Part shown: one piece after another, positions 6,352 through 12,954 of the stretch | How the letters are laid out: each line of letters begins with the position of its first letter | Numbering within the stretch: the first letter of the stretch is position 1 | DNA from: Actinomycetes bacterium | Lineage (GTDB): Bacteria; Actinomycetota; Actinomycetes; Actinomycetales; Microbacteriaceae | DNA length: 14,693 nt | NCBI GenBank assembly: GCA_023436775.1 | Contig: JAEZHW010000017.1 | Coordinates: forward strand, 1-14,693 | Reading direction: 5' to 3' | The notes under the pieces: model-generated | The model's database searches: none | Told to the model about the DNA's origin: nothing | The model's input: only the letters and a program-made list of their open reading frames with translations | Translations under genes and position numbers: made by a program

Positions 6352-6900
6352 CTACTTGTCGTCGCCCTCGGCAGCAGCCTCAGCAGCGGTCTCCTCGACC
6401 GGAGCCTCAACAGCGGCTTCCTCAGCGGCGGTCTCCTCGACAGCGGTCTCCTCGACCACTGCCTCTTCGACCGGAGCCTCCTCGACGACCTTCTCCGCCT
6501 TCTTGGCCGGAGCAGCCTTCTTGGCGGCAGGCTTCTTCGCCACCGGCTCAAGAACGAGCTCGATCACAGCCATGGGGGCGTTGTCACCCTTGCGGTTGCC
6601 GATCTTGGTGATGCGGGTGTAGCCACCCTCGCGCTCCGCAACCAGCGGGGCGATCTCCGCGAACAGCTCGTGCACGACGTCCTTGTTGCGCAGCACGGCG
6701 AGTGCCTTGCGACGGTTGTGCAGGTCACCACGCTTGGCGAAGGTCACCAGGCGCTCAGCCAGCGGACGAAGGCGCTTGGCCTTGGTCTCGGTGGTGGTGA
6801 TGCGCTTGTGGGTGAACAGCGCGCCGGCCAGGTTGGCCAGAAGCAGGCGCTCGTGCGCCGGACCGCCGCCGAGCCGGGGACCCTTGGTGGGCTTAGGCAT
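6352..6900 (-). CDS. rplQ: 50S ribosomal protein L17 (bL17) with long charged tail
   Basis: bL17 sits near the polypeptide exit of the large subunit. The core is residues 1-120, beginning MPKPTKGPRLGGGPAHERLL and including ITTTETKAKR and GGYTRITKIGNRKGDNAPMA. Bacterial L17 usually ends near 120-130 residues; here a tail runs to 182. The tail is first basic (KK pairs, 121-137) and then acidic. Glu-Glu pairs recur every five residues at 140, 145, 150, 155 and 160, then at 169. Such tails occur in actinobacterial L17, but their role is not established to my knowledge. It is last gene of the alpha operon, 44 nt after rpoA, with AGGAG about 12 nt before the ATG. The 16-bp hairpin follows directly. 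Confidence 0.97.
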   Translation of the reverse strand: MPKPTKGPRLGGGPAHERLLLANLAGALFTHKRITTTETKAKRLRPLAERLVTFAKRGDLHNRRKALAVLRNKDVVHELFAEIAPLVAEREGGYTRITKIGNRKGDNAPMAVIELVLEPVAKKPAAKKAAPAKKAEKVVEEAPVEEAVVEETAVEETAAEEAAVEAPVEETAAEAAAEGDDK

Positions 6901-6944
6901 AGTTCTCTTGATCTCCTGTATCAGTCGCCGTCAAGGACAGCGGT

Positions 6945-7931
6945 TCAGTTCTCTTCTTCGTAGCCGCTGTAGAAGTGCGCGCCGTCAAAGCCGGGCACGG
7001 AGTCCTTCAGCGACAGACCCATCTCGGTCAGCTTGTCCTTGACCTCATCCACCGACTTCTGACCGAAGTTGCGGATGTTCATCAGCTGCGTCTCCGACAG
7101 AGCCACCAGCTCGCTCAGGGTGTTGATACCCTCGCGCTTCAGGCAGTTGTAGGAACGAACCGAAAGGTCCAGGTCCTCGATCGGCAGCGACAGTTCGCTG
7201 GAGAGCACGGCCTCGATCGGGGCGGGCCCGATCTCGATGCCCTCGGCCTCGGTGTTGAGTTCGCGAGCCAGGCCGAACAGCTCCACGAGCGTACGACCGG
7301 CCGAAGCCACAGCGTCGCGCGGGGTGATGGCCGGCTTGGTCTCAACGTCGACCACGAGGCGGTCGAAGTCGGTGCGCTCACCAGCACGAGTTGCCTCGAC
7401 ACGGTAGGTCACCTTCAGGACCGGCGAGTAGATCGAGTCGACCGGGATCTGACCGGTGTCAGCCAGGTCGTTCCGGTTCTGCACCGCCGAAACGTAGCCA
7501 CGGCCACGCTCGATGATGAGCTCGAGTTCGAGCTTTGCCGAGTCGTTGAGGGTAGCGATCACCAGTTCGGGGTTGTGGATCTCCACGCCAGCCGGTGCCG
7601 AGATGTCGGCAGCGGTTGCCTCACCGGGGCCCTGCTTGCGCAGGTGGGCCACGACGGGCTCGTCGTTCTCGCTCGAGACGACCAGACCCTTGAGGTTGAG
7701 GATGACCTCAGTCACGTCCTCCTTCACACCAGGGATGGTGCTGAAGGGGTGCAGGACGCCCTGAATACGAATGCTGGTAACTGCGGCACCGGGGATCGAG
7801 GACAGCAGCGTGCGACGAAGCGAGTTGCCGAGGGTGTACCCGAAGCCGGGCTCGAGAGGCTCGATGATGAACCGCGAGCGGAACGGGGAGACGGACTCCT
7901 CGGTCAGGGTTGGGCGCTGCGCAATGAGCAC
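6945..7931 (-). CDS. rpoA: DNA-directed RNA polymerase subunit alpha
   Basis: The alpha subunit forms the dimer on which RNA polymerase assembles and contacts UP elements and activators. The 328-residue product starts VLIAQRPTLTEE (GTG read as Met), has the N-terminal dimerisation domain (FIIEPLEPGFGYTLGNSLRR, LLSSIPGAAVTSI) and the C-terminal domain with RSYNCLKREGINTLSEL and MNIRNFGQKSVDEV, ending in an acidic EEEN. I chose the GTG at 7931 because AGGAA lies about 8 nt upstream and the family starts here; the frame is open to 7970. It sits directly after rpsK with no rpsD between. The 157-nt upstream spacer contains inverted repeats. Confidence 0.98.
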   Translation of the reverse strand: MLIAQRPTLTEESVSPFRSRFIIEPLEPGFGYTLGNSLRRTLLSSIPGAAVTSIRIQGVLHPFSTIPGVKEDVTEVILNLKGLVVSSENDEPVVAHLRKQGPGEATAADISAPAGVEIHNPELVIATLNDSAKLELELIIERGRGYVSAVQNRNDLADTGQIPVDSIYSPVLKVTYRVEATRAGERTDFDRLVVDVETKPAITPRDAVASAGRTLVELFGLARELNTEAEGIEIGPAPIEAVLSSELSLPIEDLDLSVRSYNCLKREGINTLSELVALSETQLMNIRNFGQKSVDEVKDKLTEMGLSLKDSVPGFDGAHFYSGYEEEN

Positions 7932-7986
7932 TGTCGATGTTTCCTTTCGTGCGTGTCCGCCATATGACACTTCGAATGATGCTCGT

Positions 7987-8005
7987 ACCGGGTGGCTGGC
8001 CCGGT
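7987..8005. repeat. 6-bp inverted repeat in the rpsK-rpoA spacer
   Basis: ACCGGG (7987-7992) and CCCGGT (8000-8005) are perfect inverted copies with a 7-nt loop. It lies between the larger hairpin at 8035-8068 and the rpoA start, and may be part of a structured rpoA leader. Confidence 0.45.
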
Positions 8006-8034
8006 CCGAATATTGAGTTGTCTCTGACCTCGGC

Positions 8035-8068
8035 GGCGCTGCGCCCAGGGTTCTGGGAACACAGCGCC
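8035..8068 (-). promoter_or_regulatory. Nested hairpin in the rpsK-rpoA gap
   Basis: GGCGCTG (8035-8041) pairs with CAGCGCC (8062-8068). Inside it CCCAG (8044-8048) pairs with CTGGG (8053-8057), giving 12 bp in two stacked stems with small internal loops and a 4-nt cap. It starts 20 nt after the rpsK stop on the minus strand. No T-run follows. Possible roles are a partial terminator, an RNA processing site or an rpoA leader element. Confidence 0.6.
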
Positions 8069-8088
8069 ACCGATGGCGCTAGCGGTAG

Positions 8089-8487
8089 TTAGACGCGGCG
8101 GCGCTTCGGCGGACGAACGCCGTTGTGCGCCTGCGGCGTCACGTCGTTGATCGAGCCGACCTCGAGGCCAGCCGACTGCAGCGAACGGATCGCAGTCTCA
8201 CGACCAGAACCCGGACCCTTGACGAAGACGTCGACCTTCTTGAGGCCGTGCTCGGCTGCCTTCTTGGCTGCCGACTCGGCGGCCAGACCTGCAGCGAACG
8301 GGGTCGACTTGCGCGAGCCCTTGTAGCCGACGTCGCCGCCGGAGGCCCACGCGATCACGGCACCGGTGGTGTCCGTGATGGTGACGATGGTGTTGTTGAA
8401 CGTGCTCTTGATGTGGGCCTGACCCACAGCAATGTTCTTCTTTTCCTTGCGGCGAGGCTTGCGTGCCGCAGACTTCGGTGCTGCCAC
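8089..8487 (-). CDS. rpsK: 30S ribosomal protein S11 (uS11)
   Basis: S11 lies on the small-subunit platform next to the mRNA exit. The 132-residue product shows STFNNTIVTITD, ASGGDVGYKGSRKSTPFAA, VFVKGPGSGRETAIRSL and the end AHNGVRPPKRRRV, all family hallmarks. The N-terminus is basic (KSAARKPRRKEKKN). Translation starts at the GTG at 8487 with AGGAG about 8 nt upstream. It follows rpsM by 47 nt. rpsD, which follows rpsK in many bacteria, is absent; rpoA comes next. Length is normal and I see nothing broken. Confidence 0.98.
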   Translation of the reverse strand: MAAPKSAARKPRRKEKKNIAVGQAHIKSTFNNTIVTITDTTGAVIAWASGGDVGYKGSRKSTPFAAGLAAESAAKKAAEHGLKKVDVFVKGPGSGRETAIRSLQSAGLEVGSINDVTPQAHNGVRPPKRRRV

Positions 8488-8534
8488 TGAAATGCTCCTG
8501 AGCTCTTAACGCTGATCGTCGGCGGGGCCGAGGA

Positions 8535-8909
8535 TTAGCGGGCCTTCTTCTTGCCGGCGACGGTGCGCTTCGGGCCCTTGCGGGTACGAGCGTTGGTCTT
8601 GGTCCGCTGGCCGCGCACAGGCAGGCCCTTGCGGTGACGAATACCTTCGTAGCTACCGATCTCCACCTTGCGGCGGATGTCAGCGGCAACCTCACGGCGG
8701 AGGTCACCCTCGACCTTGTACTGGGCCTCGATGTAGTCACGGAGTGCGACGAGCTGGTCGTCAGTGAGGTCCTTCACGCGAATGTCACCGGAGATTTCGG
8801 TGTCGGCGAGGATCTTCTTGGAACGGGTGCGTCCGATTCCATAAATGTAGGTCAACGCGATTTCCACCCGCTTTTCGCGGGGGATGTCGACGCCTGCAAG
8901 ACGTGCCAT
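8535..8909 (-). CDS. rpsM: 30S ribosomal protein S13 (uS13)
   Basis: S13 sits in the head of the small subunit and contacts the P-site tRNA and large-subunit bridges. The 124-residue product starts MARLAGVDIPREKRVEIALTY and contains YGIGRTRSKKIL, GSYEGIRHRKGLPVRGQRTKTNARTRKG and a basic end. The ATG at 8909 has AAGGAG 8 nt upstream. The 130-nt gap before it contains no rpmJ but does contain compact predicted RNA structure (8931-9003) ending next to the ribosome binding site, which suggests translational control of this gene. Confidence 0.98.
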   Translation of the reverse strand: MARLAGVDIPREKRVEIALTYIYGIGRTRSKKILADTEISGDIRVKDLTDDQLVALRDYIEAQYKVEGDLRREVAADIRRKVEIGSYEGIRHRKGLPVRGQRTKTNARTRKGPKRTVAGKKKAR

Positions 8910-8930
8910 GCGGCATGCTCCTTGTCAATA

Positions 8931-9003
8931 ACGAGGGTCTGCTGCAGCGCCTGTGCTCCGGCCCTCGTACCGGAGGTGTCCCCGCTTGCGCGGTTCTTGA
9001 CAC
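8931..9003 (-). promoter_or_regulatory. Structured mRNA leader upstream of rpsM, with possible pseudoknot
   Basis: Read on the minus strand, hairpin A is GTGTC (9003-8999) paired with GACAC (8980-8976), enclosing CCGC-GCAA-GCGG (9 bp in all, GNRA tetraloop). It is followed with no gap by hairpin B: CTCCGG (8975-8970), 8-nt loop, CCGGAG (8961-8956). Seven of the eight loop bases (ACGAGGG, 8968-8962) are complementary to CCCTCGT at 8937-8931. This would form an H-type pseudoknot with an 18-nt crossing loop. The AAGGAG of rpsM begins 9 nt later. The E. coli alpha-operon leader before rpsM also forms a pseudoknot, bound by S4. A function here is inference. Confidence 0.6.
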
Positions 9004-9039
9004 TGCTTTGATGTTGAATTGTCTGCTTGGACTGCAGGC

Positions 9040-9261
9040 TTAGCGGTACCGATAAACGATACGGCCGCGACTCAAGTCGTATGGGCTGAGTTCCACGACC
9101 ACACGGTCTTCGGGAAGGATACGAATGTAGTGCTGTCGCATCTTGCCGGAGATGTGTGCAAGCACCTTGTGCCCGTTCGTGAGTTCCACCCGGAACATCG
9201 CGTTCGGCAGTGCTTCAACCACCGAGCCTTCAATCTCGATGACGCCGTCTTTCTTGCCCAT
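9040..9261 (-). CDS. infA: Translation initiation factor IF-1
   Basis: IF-1 is a single OB-fold protein that binds the ribosomal A site during initiation. The 73-residue product starts MGKKDGVIEIEGSVVEALPNAMFRVEL and contains GHKVLAHISGKMRQHYIRILPEDRV and the end GRIVYRYR, which match the family throughout. GAGAGG lies just upstream of the ATG at 9261. It is separated from map by a 136-nt gap with a promoter-like sequence, so it probably starts the alpha-operon transcript. rpmJ, its usual next gene, is not present after it. Confidence 0.98.
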   Translation of the reverse strand: MGKKDGVIEIEGSVVEALPNAMFRVELTNGHKVLAHISGKMRQHYIRILPEDRVVVELSPYDLSRGRIVYRYR

Positions 9262-9277
9262 AACCTCTCATCTGCCC

Positions 9278-9292
9278 TCGGCCCTAGGCCGA
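9278..9292. repeat. 6-bp inverted repeat in the infA leader
   Basis: TCGGCC (9278-9283) and GGCCGA (9287-9292) are perfect inverted copies 3 nt apart. They would form a small hairpin in the infA 5' leader about 16 nt upstream of the ATG. Possibly a leader structure; function unknown. Confidence 0.4.
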
Positions 9293-9337
9293 TCTGCGGT
9301 ACTTGGGCACGAAAAATCGCCAAAGCACCAAATGTCA

Positions 9338-9367
9338 AGCATAGTCCCCTGCGTGTCGCATATGCAA
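9338..9367 (-). promoter_or_regulatory. Putative promoter of infA and the alpha operon
   Basis: On the minus strand TTGCAT (9367-9362) is followed after 18 nt by TATGCT (9343-9338), each matching consensus at 4 of 6 positions. The -10 lies about 77 nt upstream of the infA ATG and just after the map gene. A perfect TTGACA (9338-9333) overlaps the last base of this -10, but has no good -10 of its own. This gap is where a second transcription unit would be expected to start. Confidence 0.5.
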
Positions 9368-9397
9368 GCCGAGCACCTGGGAGTCCGCCCCAGCCCG

Positions 9398-10237
9398 TCA
9401 GGCCTGGATCGGAACCGGCACCACGCCGTACGGGGCCAAGCCCGCGGCGCCACCGTCGAGCGCGGTAGACACCCAGATGCCACCGCGGTGACGCAGCACC
9501 GTGTGTTCCCACTGTGCAGCATCGGAGTTGTCCGTGGTCACAATGGTCCACTCGTCGTCAAGGACGACGGTTTCCTCCGCGCCATTGCCAATGATCGGCT
9601 CGATTGCCACCGCCAGACCGGGCTTCACTTCCGGGGTGTTGCCACGGATCGGGTAGTTGAATACCGGCGGATCTTCGTGCATGGAACGGCCGATACCGTG
9701 GCCACCGTAGTCACGGATGATGGTCAGGCCACCGGCCGCCTCGATGGTTTCGGCGACTGCCCAGCCGACATCGTTCAGGGTGCGGGCGTTGGCGAATGCG
9801 GCGATGCCGGCCCACATGGCCTTCTCGGTCGCGTTCGAGAGGTGCTCGCGAGCAGCAAGCTCGGCATCATCCGAGCCGCCGGGAACGACCACCGTGAACG
9901 CAGAGTCGGCGTGCCAGCCATTAACTTCGGCACCGCAGTCCACCGTCACGATGTCGCCGGCCTGAATCACCCGGTCCCCTGGGATGCCGTGCACGACAAC
10001 TTCGTTCACATTGATGCAGGTGGTGTGCCGGTAACCGGGCACCTTGGCAAAGTTTGGTTCGCCACCGCCGGAGCGAATGGACGCTTCCGCGATCGCATCC
10101 AGTTCCAACGTGGTGATACCCGGACGAATCGCCTCGCGCACGGCCTGGAGCGCCAACGCGGTGAGTTCGCCGGGACGCAGCATTGCTGCGAGCTCAGCGT
10201 CCGACTTGTAGCGGAACTTACTCCGAAACGCCGACAT
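9398..10237 (-). CDS. map: Methionine aminopeptidase, type I
   Basis: MetAP removes the initiator methionine from nascent proteins. The 279-residue product contains the full ligand set: His83 (VVHG), Asp100 (VTVDCG), Asp111, His180 (GGHGIG), His187 (MHEDP), Glu213 (AIEP) and Glu244 (WEHTV). I chose the ATG at 10237 (MSAFRSKFRYKSDAEL). This start lies inside the last 20 nt of adk, so the two genes overlap; the frame remains open further upstream but that would be adk in another frame. Coupling to adk is likely, since no strong ribosome binding site is visible. The C-terminal 25 or so residues past the last ligand are Ala/Gly/Pro-rich and not diagnostic. Confidence 0.97.
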   Translation of the reverse strand: MSAFRSKFRYKSDAELAAMLRPGELTALALQAVREAIRPGITTLELDAIAEASIRSGGGEPNFAKVPGYRHTTCINVNEVVVHGIPGDRVIQAGDIVTVDCGAEVNGWHADSAFTVVVPGGSDDAELAAREHLSNATEKAMWAGIAAFANARTLNDVGWAVAETIEAAGGLTIIRDYGGHGIGRSMHEDPPVFNYPIRGNTPEVKPGLAVAIEPIIGNGAEETVVLDDEWTIVTTDNSDAAQWEHTVLRHRGGIWVSTALDGGAAGLAPYGVVPVPIQA

Positions 10238-10802
10238 AGCCTGCGACCGCGCTAATGACGCGCTCCGAGATCTCAGCGACATCACCAACGCCGTCGATGA
10301 CGGCCAGGATGCCACGCTCGGCGTAGATGTCGAGGATCGGGGCGGTCTGCTCACGGTAGATCTCGAGGCGGCGACGAATCACCGCCTCGGTGTCGTCGGC
10401 GCGACCCTGCTCTGCAGCACGGGCGACCAAACGCTCGAGGCAGACCTCGAGCGGCACGTCGAGCTGCACCACTGCGTCGAGCGCTTCACCGCGGTCGGCG
10501 AGGTAGGCATCCAGGTCAGCGACCTGCTGAGCGTTGCGCGGGTAGCCATCGAGCAGGAAGCCGCCCTTGGCGTCGTCCTGGTTCAGGCGGTCACGCACGA
10601 CCTCGCCGGTGAGCTCGTCCGAGACGAGTTCGCCAGAGTCCACCACTGCCTTGATCCGCAAGCCCAGTTCGGTCTCGCCCTTGATGTTGGCGCGGAAGAC
10701 GTCACCGGTCGAAATGACCGGAATGTCGAATTCTTCGGCCAGCAGCACGCCCTGCGTGCCCTTACCGGAACCCTGGGGACCGACGATGAGAAGTCGTGCC
10801 AT
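10218..10802 (-). CDS. adk: Adenylate kinase, short-lid form
   Basis: Adk interconverts ATP and AMP with two ADP. The 194-residue protein has the P-loop GPQGSGKGTQ at residues 8-17, STGDVFRANI in the AMP-binding region, LLDGYPRN before the core, and a short lid (around RADDTEAVIRRR) without the Cys zinc site of long forms. This short form is usual in Actinobacteria. I started it at the ATG at 10802, one base after the secY stop, because it gives MARLLIVG directly before the P-loop; the longer frame would run back into secY. The 3' end overlaps map by 20 nt. secY-adk-map is the standard end of the spc operon. Confidence 0.97.
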   Translation of the reverse strand: MARLLIVGPQGSGKGTQGVLLAEEFDIPVISTGDVFRANIKGETELGLRIKAVVDSGELVSDELTGEVVRDRLNQDDAKGGFLLDGYPRNAQQVADLDAYLADRGEALDAVVQLDVPLEVCLERLVARAAEQGRADDTEAVIRRRLEIYREQTAPILDIYAERGILAVIDGVGDVAEISERVISAVAGYVGVSE

Positions 10803-10803
10803 G

Positions 10804-12138
10804 TTACTTGAGAAGCCCTTCATAGTGTCGCTGCTGCAGCTGCGAGTCAATCTGCTTCACCGTGTCCAAACCGACACCAACGATGATGAGCAGCGATGCT
10901 CCACCGAAGGGGAAGTTCTGGTTCGCGTTGAAGAGCGACAGTGCAAACAACGGAATCAGCGACAGCACACCAAGGTACAGGGCGCCCGGGAAGGTAATCC
11001 GGGTCAGGACGTAATCCAGGTACTCCGCGGTCGGGCGACCGGCGCGGATACCGGGGATGAAGCCACCGTACTTCTTCATGTTGTCCGCCACCTCAACCGG
11101 GTTGAAGGTGATCGACACGTAGAAGTAGGTGAAGCCGATGATCAGCAGGAAGTAGATGCCCATGTACAGCGGGTGGTCGCCCGAGGCGAGGTAGGTCTGG
11201 ATCCAGACCACCCAGCCGGGCAGGTTCCCCTCGGCATCCGGGGTGCTGTTGAACTGCGACAGCAGGGTCGGCACGAACAGCAGCGACGAGGCGAAGATCA
11301 CCGGGATCACACCGGCCATGTTCACCTTGATCGGAATGTAGGTGTTGTGGCCACCGTAGGCGCGACGGCCGACCATGCGCTTGGCGTACTCGACGCGGAT
11401 GCGGCGCTGGGACTGCTCGACGAAGACCACGGCCATCAGGATGGCGAAGCCGAAGACGAGCATGATCAGGTAACCCTCAACCTGGAAGTTGTTGGTCTGA
11501 CCGACCTGGATGATCGCGTCCGGGAAGGTGGCGACGATCGAGCTGAAGATCAGCAGCGACATGCCGTTACCGATACCGCGCTCGGTGATGAGTTCACCGA
11601 ACCACATGATCAGCACGGTGCCGGCGGTCATGGTGATGACGATCAGGATGCTGCCGATGATCCCGGCGCTCGGGTCAATCACGTCCTGGCACAGTGCCGA
11701 GTTCGGGAAGAGGTTACCCGAACGAGCGACCGTGATCAGCGTGGCCGACTGCAGTGTCGCCAGTGCCAGGGTCAGGATTCGGGTGTACTGGGTCAGCTTG
11801 GCCTGGCCGGCCTGACCTTCCTTGTGCAGCGCCTCGAAGTGCGGAATGACCGCACGCAGCAGCTGCGTGATGATCGACGCGGTGATGTACGGCATGATGC
11901 CGAGCGCGAAGATCGAAAGCTGAAGCAGCGCGCCACCCGAGAACAGGTTGACGAGCTGGTAGATGCCGCCGGCGTCGGCATTCGCCATGCCTTCAATGCA
12001 TCGCTGGACTTCACCAAAGTCCACGAATGGCGATGGGATGAACGAGCCCAGACGGAACACCACGATGATGCCCAACGTGAATGCGATCTTGCGACGAAGA
12101 TCCGGAGTCTTCAGAATCCTGCCGATTGCGCTGAACAC
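10804..12138 (-). CDS. secY: Protein translocase subunit SecY
   Basis: SecY is the channel of the SecYEG translocon in the cytoplasmic membrane. The 444-residue product shows ten hydrophobic segments, the first at about 19-36. The plug region contains YQLVNLFSGGALLQLS (60-75) and is followed by LGIMPYITASIITQLL. The conserved cytoplasmic loop has QSQRRIRVEYAKR (242-254), and GFIPGIRAGRPTAEYLDYVL (359-378) lies before a late helix. The C-terminus is DTVKQIDSQLQQRHYEGLLK. The GTG at 12138 has GGGAGG about 4 nt upstream. The 69-nt gap after rplO contains a very stable hairpin. It abuts adk with one base between. Confidence 0.98.
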   Translation of the reverse strand: MFSAIGRILKTPDLRRKIAFTLGIIVVFRLGSFIPSPFVDFGEVQRCIEGMANADAGGIYQLVNLFSGGALLQLSIFALGIMPYITASIITQLLRAVIPHFEALHKEGQAGQAKLTQYTRILTLALATLQSATLITVARSGNLFPNSALCQDVIDPSAGIIGSILIVITMTAGTVLIMWFGELITERGIGNGMSLLIFSSIVATFPDAIIQVGQTNNFQVEGYLIMLVFGFAILMAVVFVEQSQRRIRVEYAKRMVGRRAYGGHNTYIPIKVNMAGVIPVIFASSLLFVPTLLSQFNSTPDAEGNLPGWVVWIQTYLASGDHPLYMGIYFLLIIGFTYFYVSITFNPVEVADNMKKYGGFIPGIRAGRPTAEYLDYVLTRITFPGALYLGVLSLIPLFALSLFNANQNFPFGGASLLIIVGVGLDTVKQIDSQLQQRHYEGLLK

Positions 12139-12172
12139 GGTGCCTCCCAGTGGTGTCGCGACGAATAGGTGA

Positions 12173-12196
12173 TGGGGCGGCCCGAAGGCCGCCCCA
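12173..12196 (-). promoter_or_regulatory. UUCG-capped hairpin between rplO and secY
   Basis: TGGGGCGGCC (12173-12182) and GGCCGCCCCA (12187-12196) are perfect 10-bp arms around 4 nt. On the transcribed minus strand the loop reads C-TTCG-G, the extra-stable UUCG tetraloop. No T-run follows. It begins 12 nt after the rplO stop. It may attenuate transcription into secY-adk-map, protect the 3' end of the upstream ribosomal mRNA, or mark a processing site. Confidence 0.8.
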
Positions 12197-12207
12197 CAAC
12201 CGTGGTC

Positions 12208-12954
12208 CTACTTGACCGAACCGCCAGCGGCGACGATCTTCTGCTCGGCGCTTGCCGAGACCTTGTCGACCGAGACGGTGAGCTTGACGGCGATCTCGCC
12301 GTCGCCCAGGACCTTGACCTTCTCGTTCTTCCGAACCGCGCCCTTGGCCACGAGGTCAGCAACGGTCACGTCGCCACCCTTCGGGTAGAGCTCGGCGAGC
12401 TTCTCCAGGTTCACAACCTGGTACTCGACACGGAAGGGGTTCTTGAAGCCACGGAACTTCGGCGTGCGCATGTGCAGGGGCAGCTGACCACCCTCGAAGC
12501 CTGCGCGAACCTGGTAACGGGCCTTCGTACCCTTGGTACCGCGACCAGCGGTCTTACCCTTCGAGCCCTCACCACGGCCCACACGAGTGCGGTCCTTCTT
12601 GGCACCCGGGGCCGGGCGCAGGTGGTGGGCCTTGAGGATCTGGACGCGCTCTTCAGCGGCTTCAGCCTTCTTGGCAGCGGCCTTCGGAGCAGCCTTGGCG
12701 GCGGGCTCGGCGGCGGCAGCAGCCTTCTCGGCGGCCGGCTTGGCGGCAGCCTTGGCCGGAGCCTTGGCAGCAGCGGCCTTGGCCGGAGCCTTCTCAGCGG
12801 CAGCCTTCGGGGCAGCAGCAGCCTTGGCCGGAGCCTTGGCAGCGGCAGCCTTCGGCGCGGCAGCCTTCTCGGCGGCCGGCTTCGCAGCGGCAGCCTTCGG
12901 CGCGGCAGCCTTCTTGGCGGCCGGCTTCTCAGCAGGAGTCTGCTCGTCAGCCAT
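12208..12954 (-). CDS. rplO: 50S ribosomal protein L15 (uL15) with histone-H1-like N-terminal extension
   Basis: L15 is a late-assembly large-subunit protein. The core starts near residue 103 (VQILKAHHLRPAPGAKKDRTRVGRG) and has SKGKTAGRGTKG, GFEGGQLPLHMRTPKFRGFKN and a normal C-terminus. Before it lie about 102 residues made almost only of Ala, Lys, Pro and Glu, like histone H1 or the basic tails of actinobacterial HU proteins. A typical L15 is about 150 residues; this is 248. The start is firm: the ATG overlaps the rpmD stop (TAATG) with GGAG 8 nt upstream, and no in-frame ATG occurs before residue 162. Residues 10-24 and 25-39 are a near-identical 15-residue tandem repeat. The tail's function is unknown. 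Confidence 0.97.
   Translation of the reverse strand: MADEQTPAEKPAAKKAAAPKAAAAKPAAEKAAAPKAAAAKAPAKAAAAPKAAAEKAPAKAAAAKAPAKAAAKPAAEKAAAAAEPAAKAAPKAAAKKAEAAEERVQILKAHHLRPAPGAKKDRTRVGRGEGSKGKTAGRGTKGTKARYQVRAGFEGGQLPLHMRTPKFRGFKNPFRVEYQVVNLEKLAELYPKGGDVTVADLVAKGAVRKNEKVKVLGDGEIAVKLTVSVDKVSASAEQKIVAAGGSVK
12839..12928. repeat. 45-bp tandem repeat inside rplO
   Basis: Positions 12839-12883 and 12884-12928 match at 44 of 45 bases. They encode the 15-residue units at 25-39 and 10-24 of L15, which differ only at Glu/Lys. Related but diverged units continue through 12660-12838. The array keeps the reading frame and could change length by slippage. Confidence 0.85.

Noticed and set aside
6975..7967. 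330-codon plus-strand open frame opposite rpoA
   Set aside because: Antisense shadow of a codon-biased essential gene; no family resemblance.
8910..9039. Possible rpmJ between infA and rpsM
   Set aside because: No frame gives an L36-like sequence and there is no suitable start codon; the space is taken up by RNA-like structure.
10567..12168. 533-codon plus-strand open frame opposite adk and secY
   Set aside because: It is antisense to two complete conserved genes and has a low-complexity Gln/Asp/His/Arg-rich translation with no domain and no ribosome binding site that I could support.
12839..12928. Tandem repeat as a CRISPR or mobile repeat
   Set aside because: The copies are directly adjacent without spacers and encode in-frame L15 tail residues.
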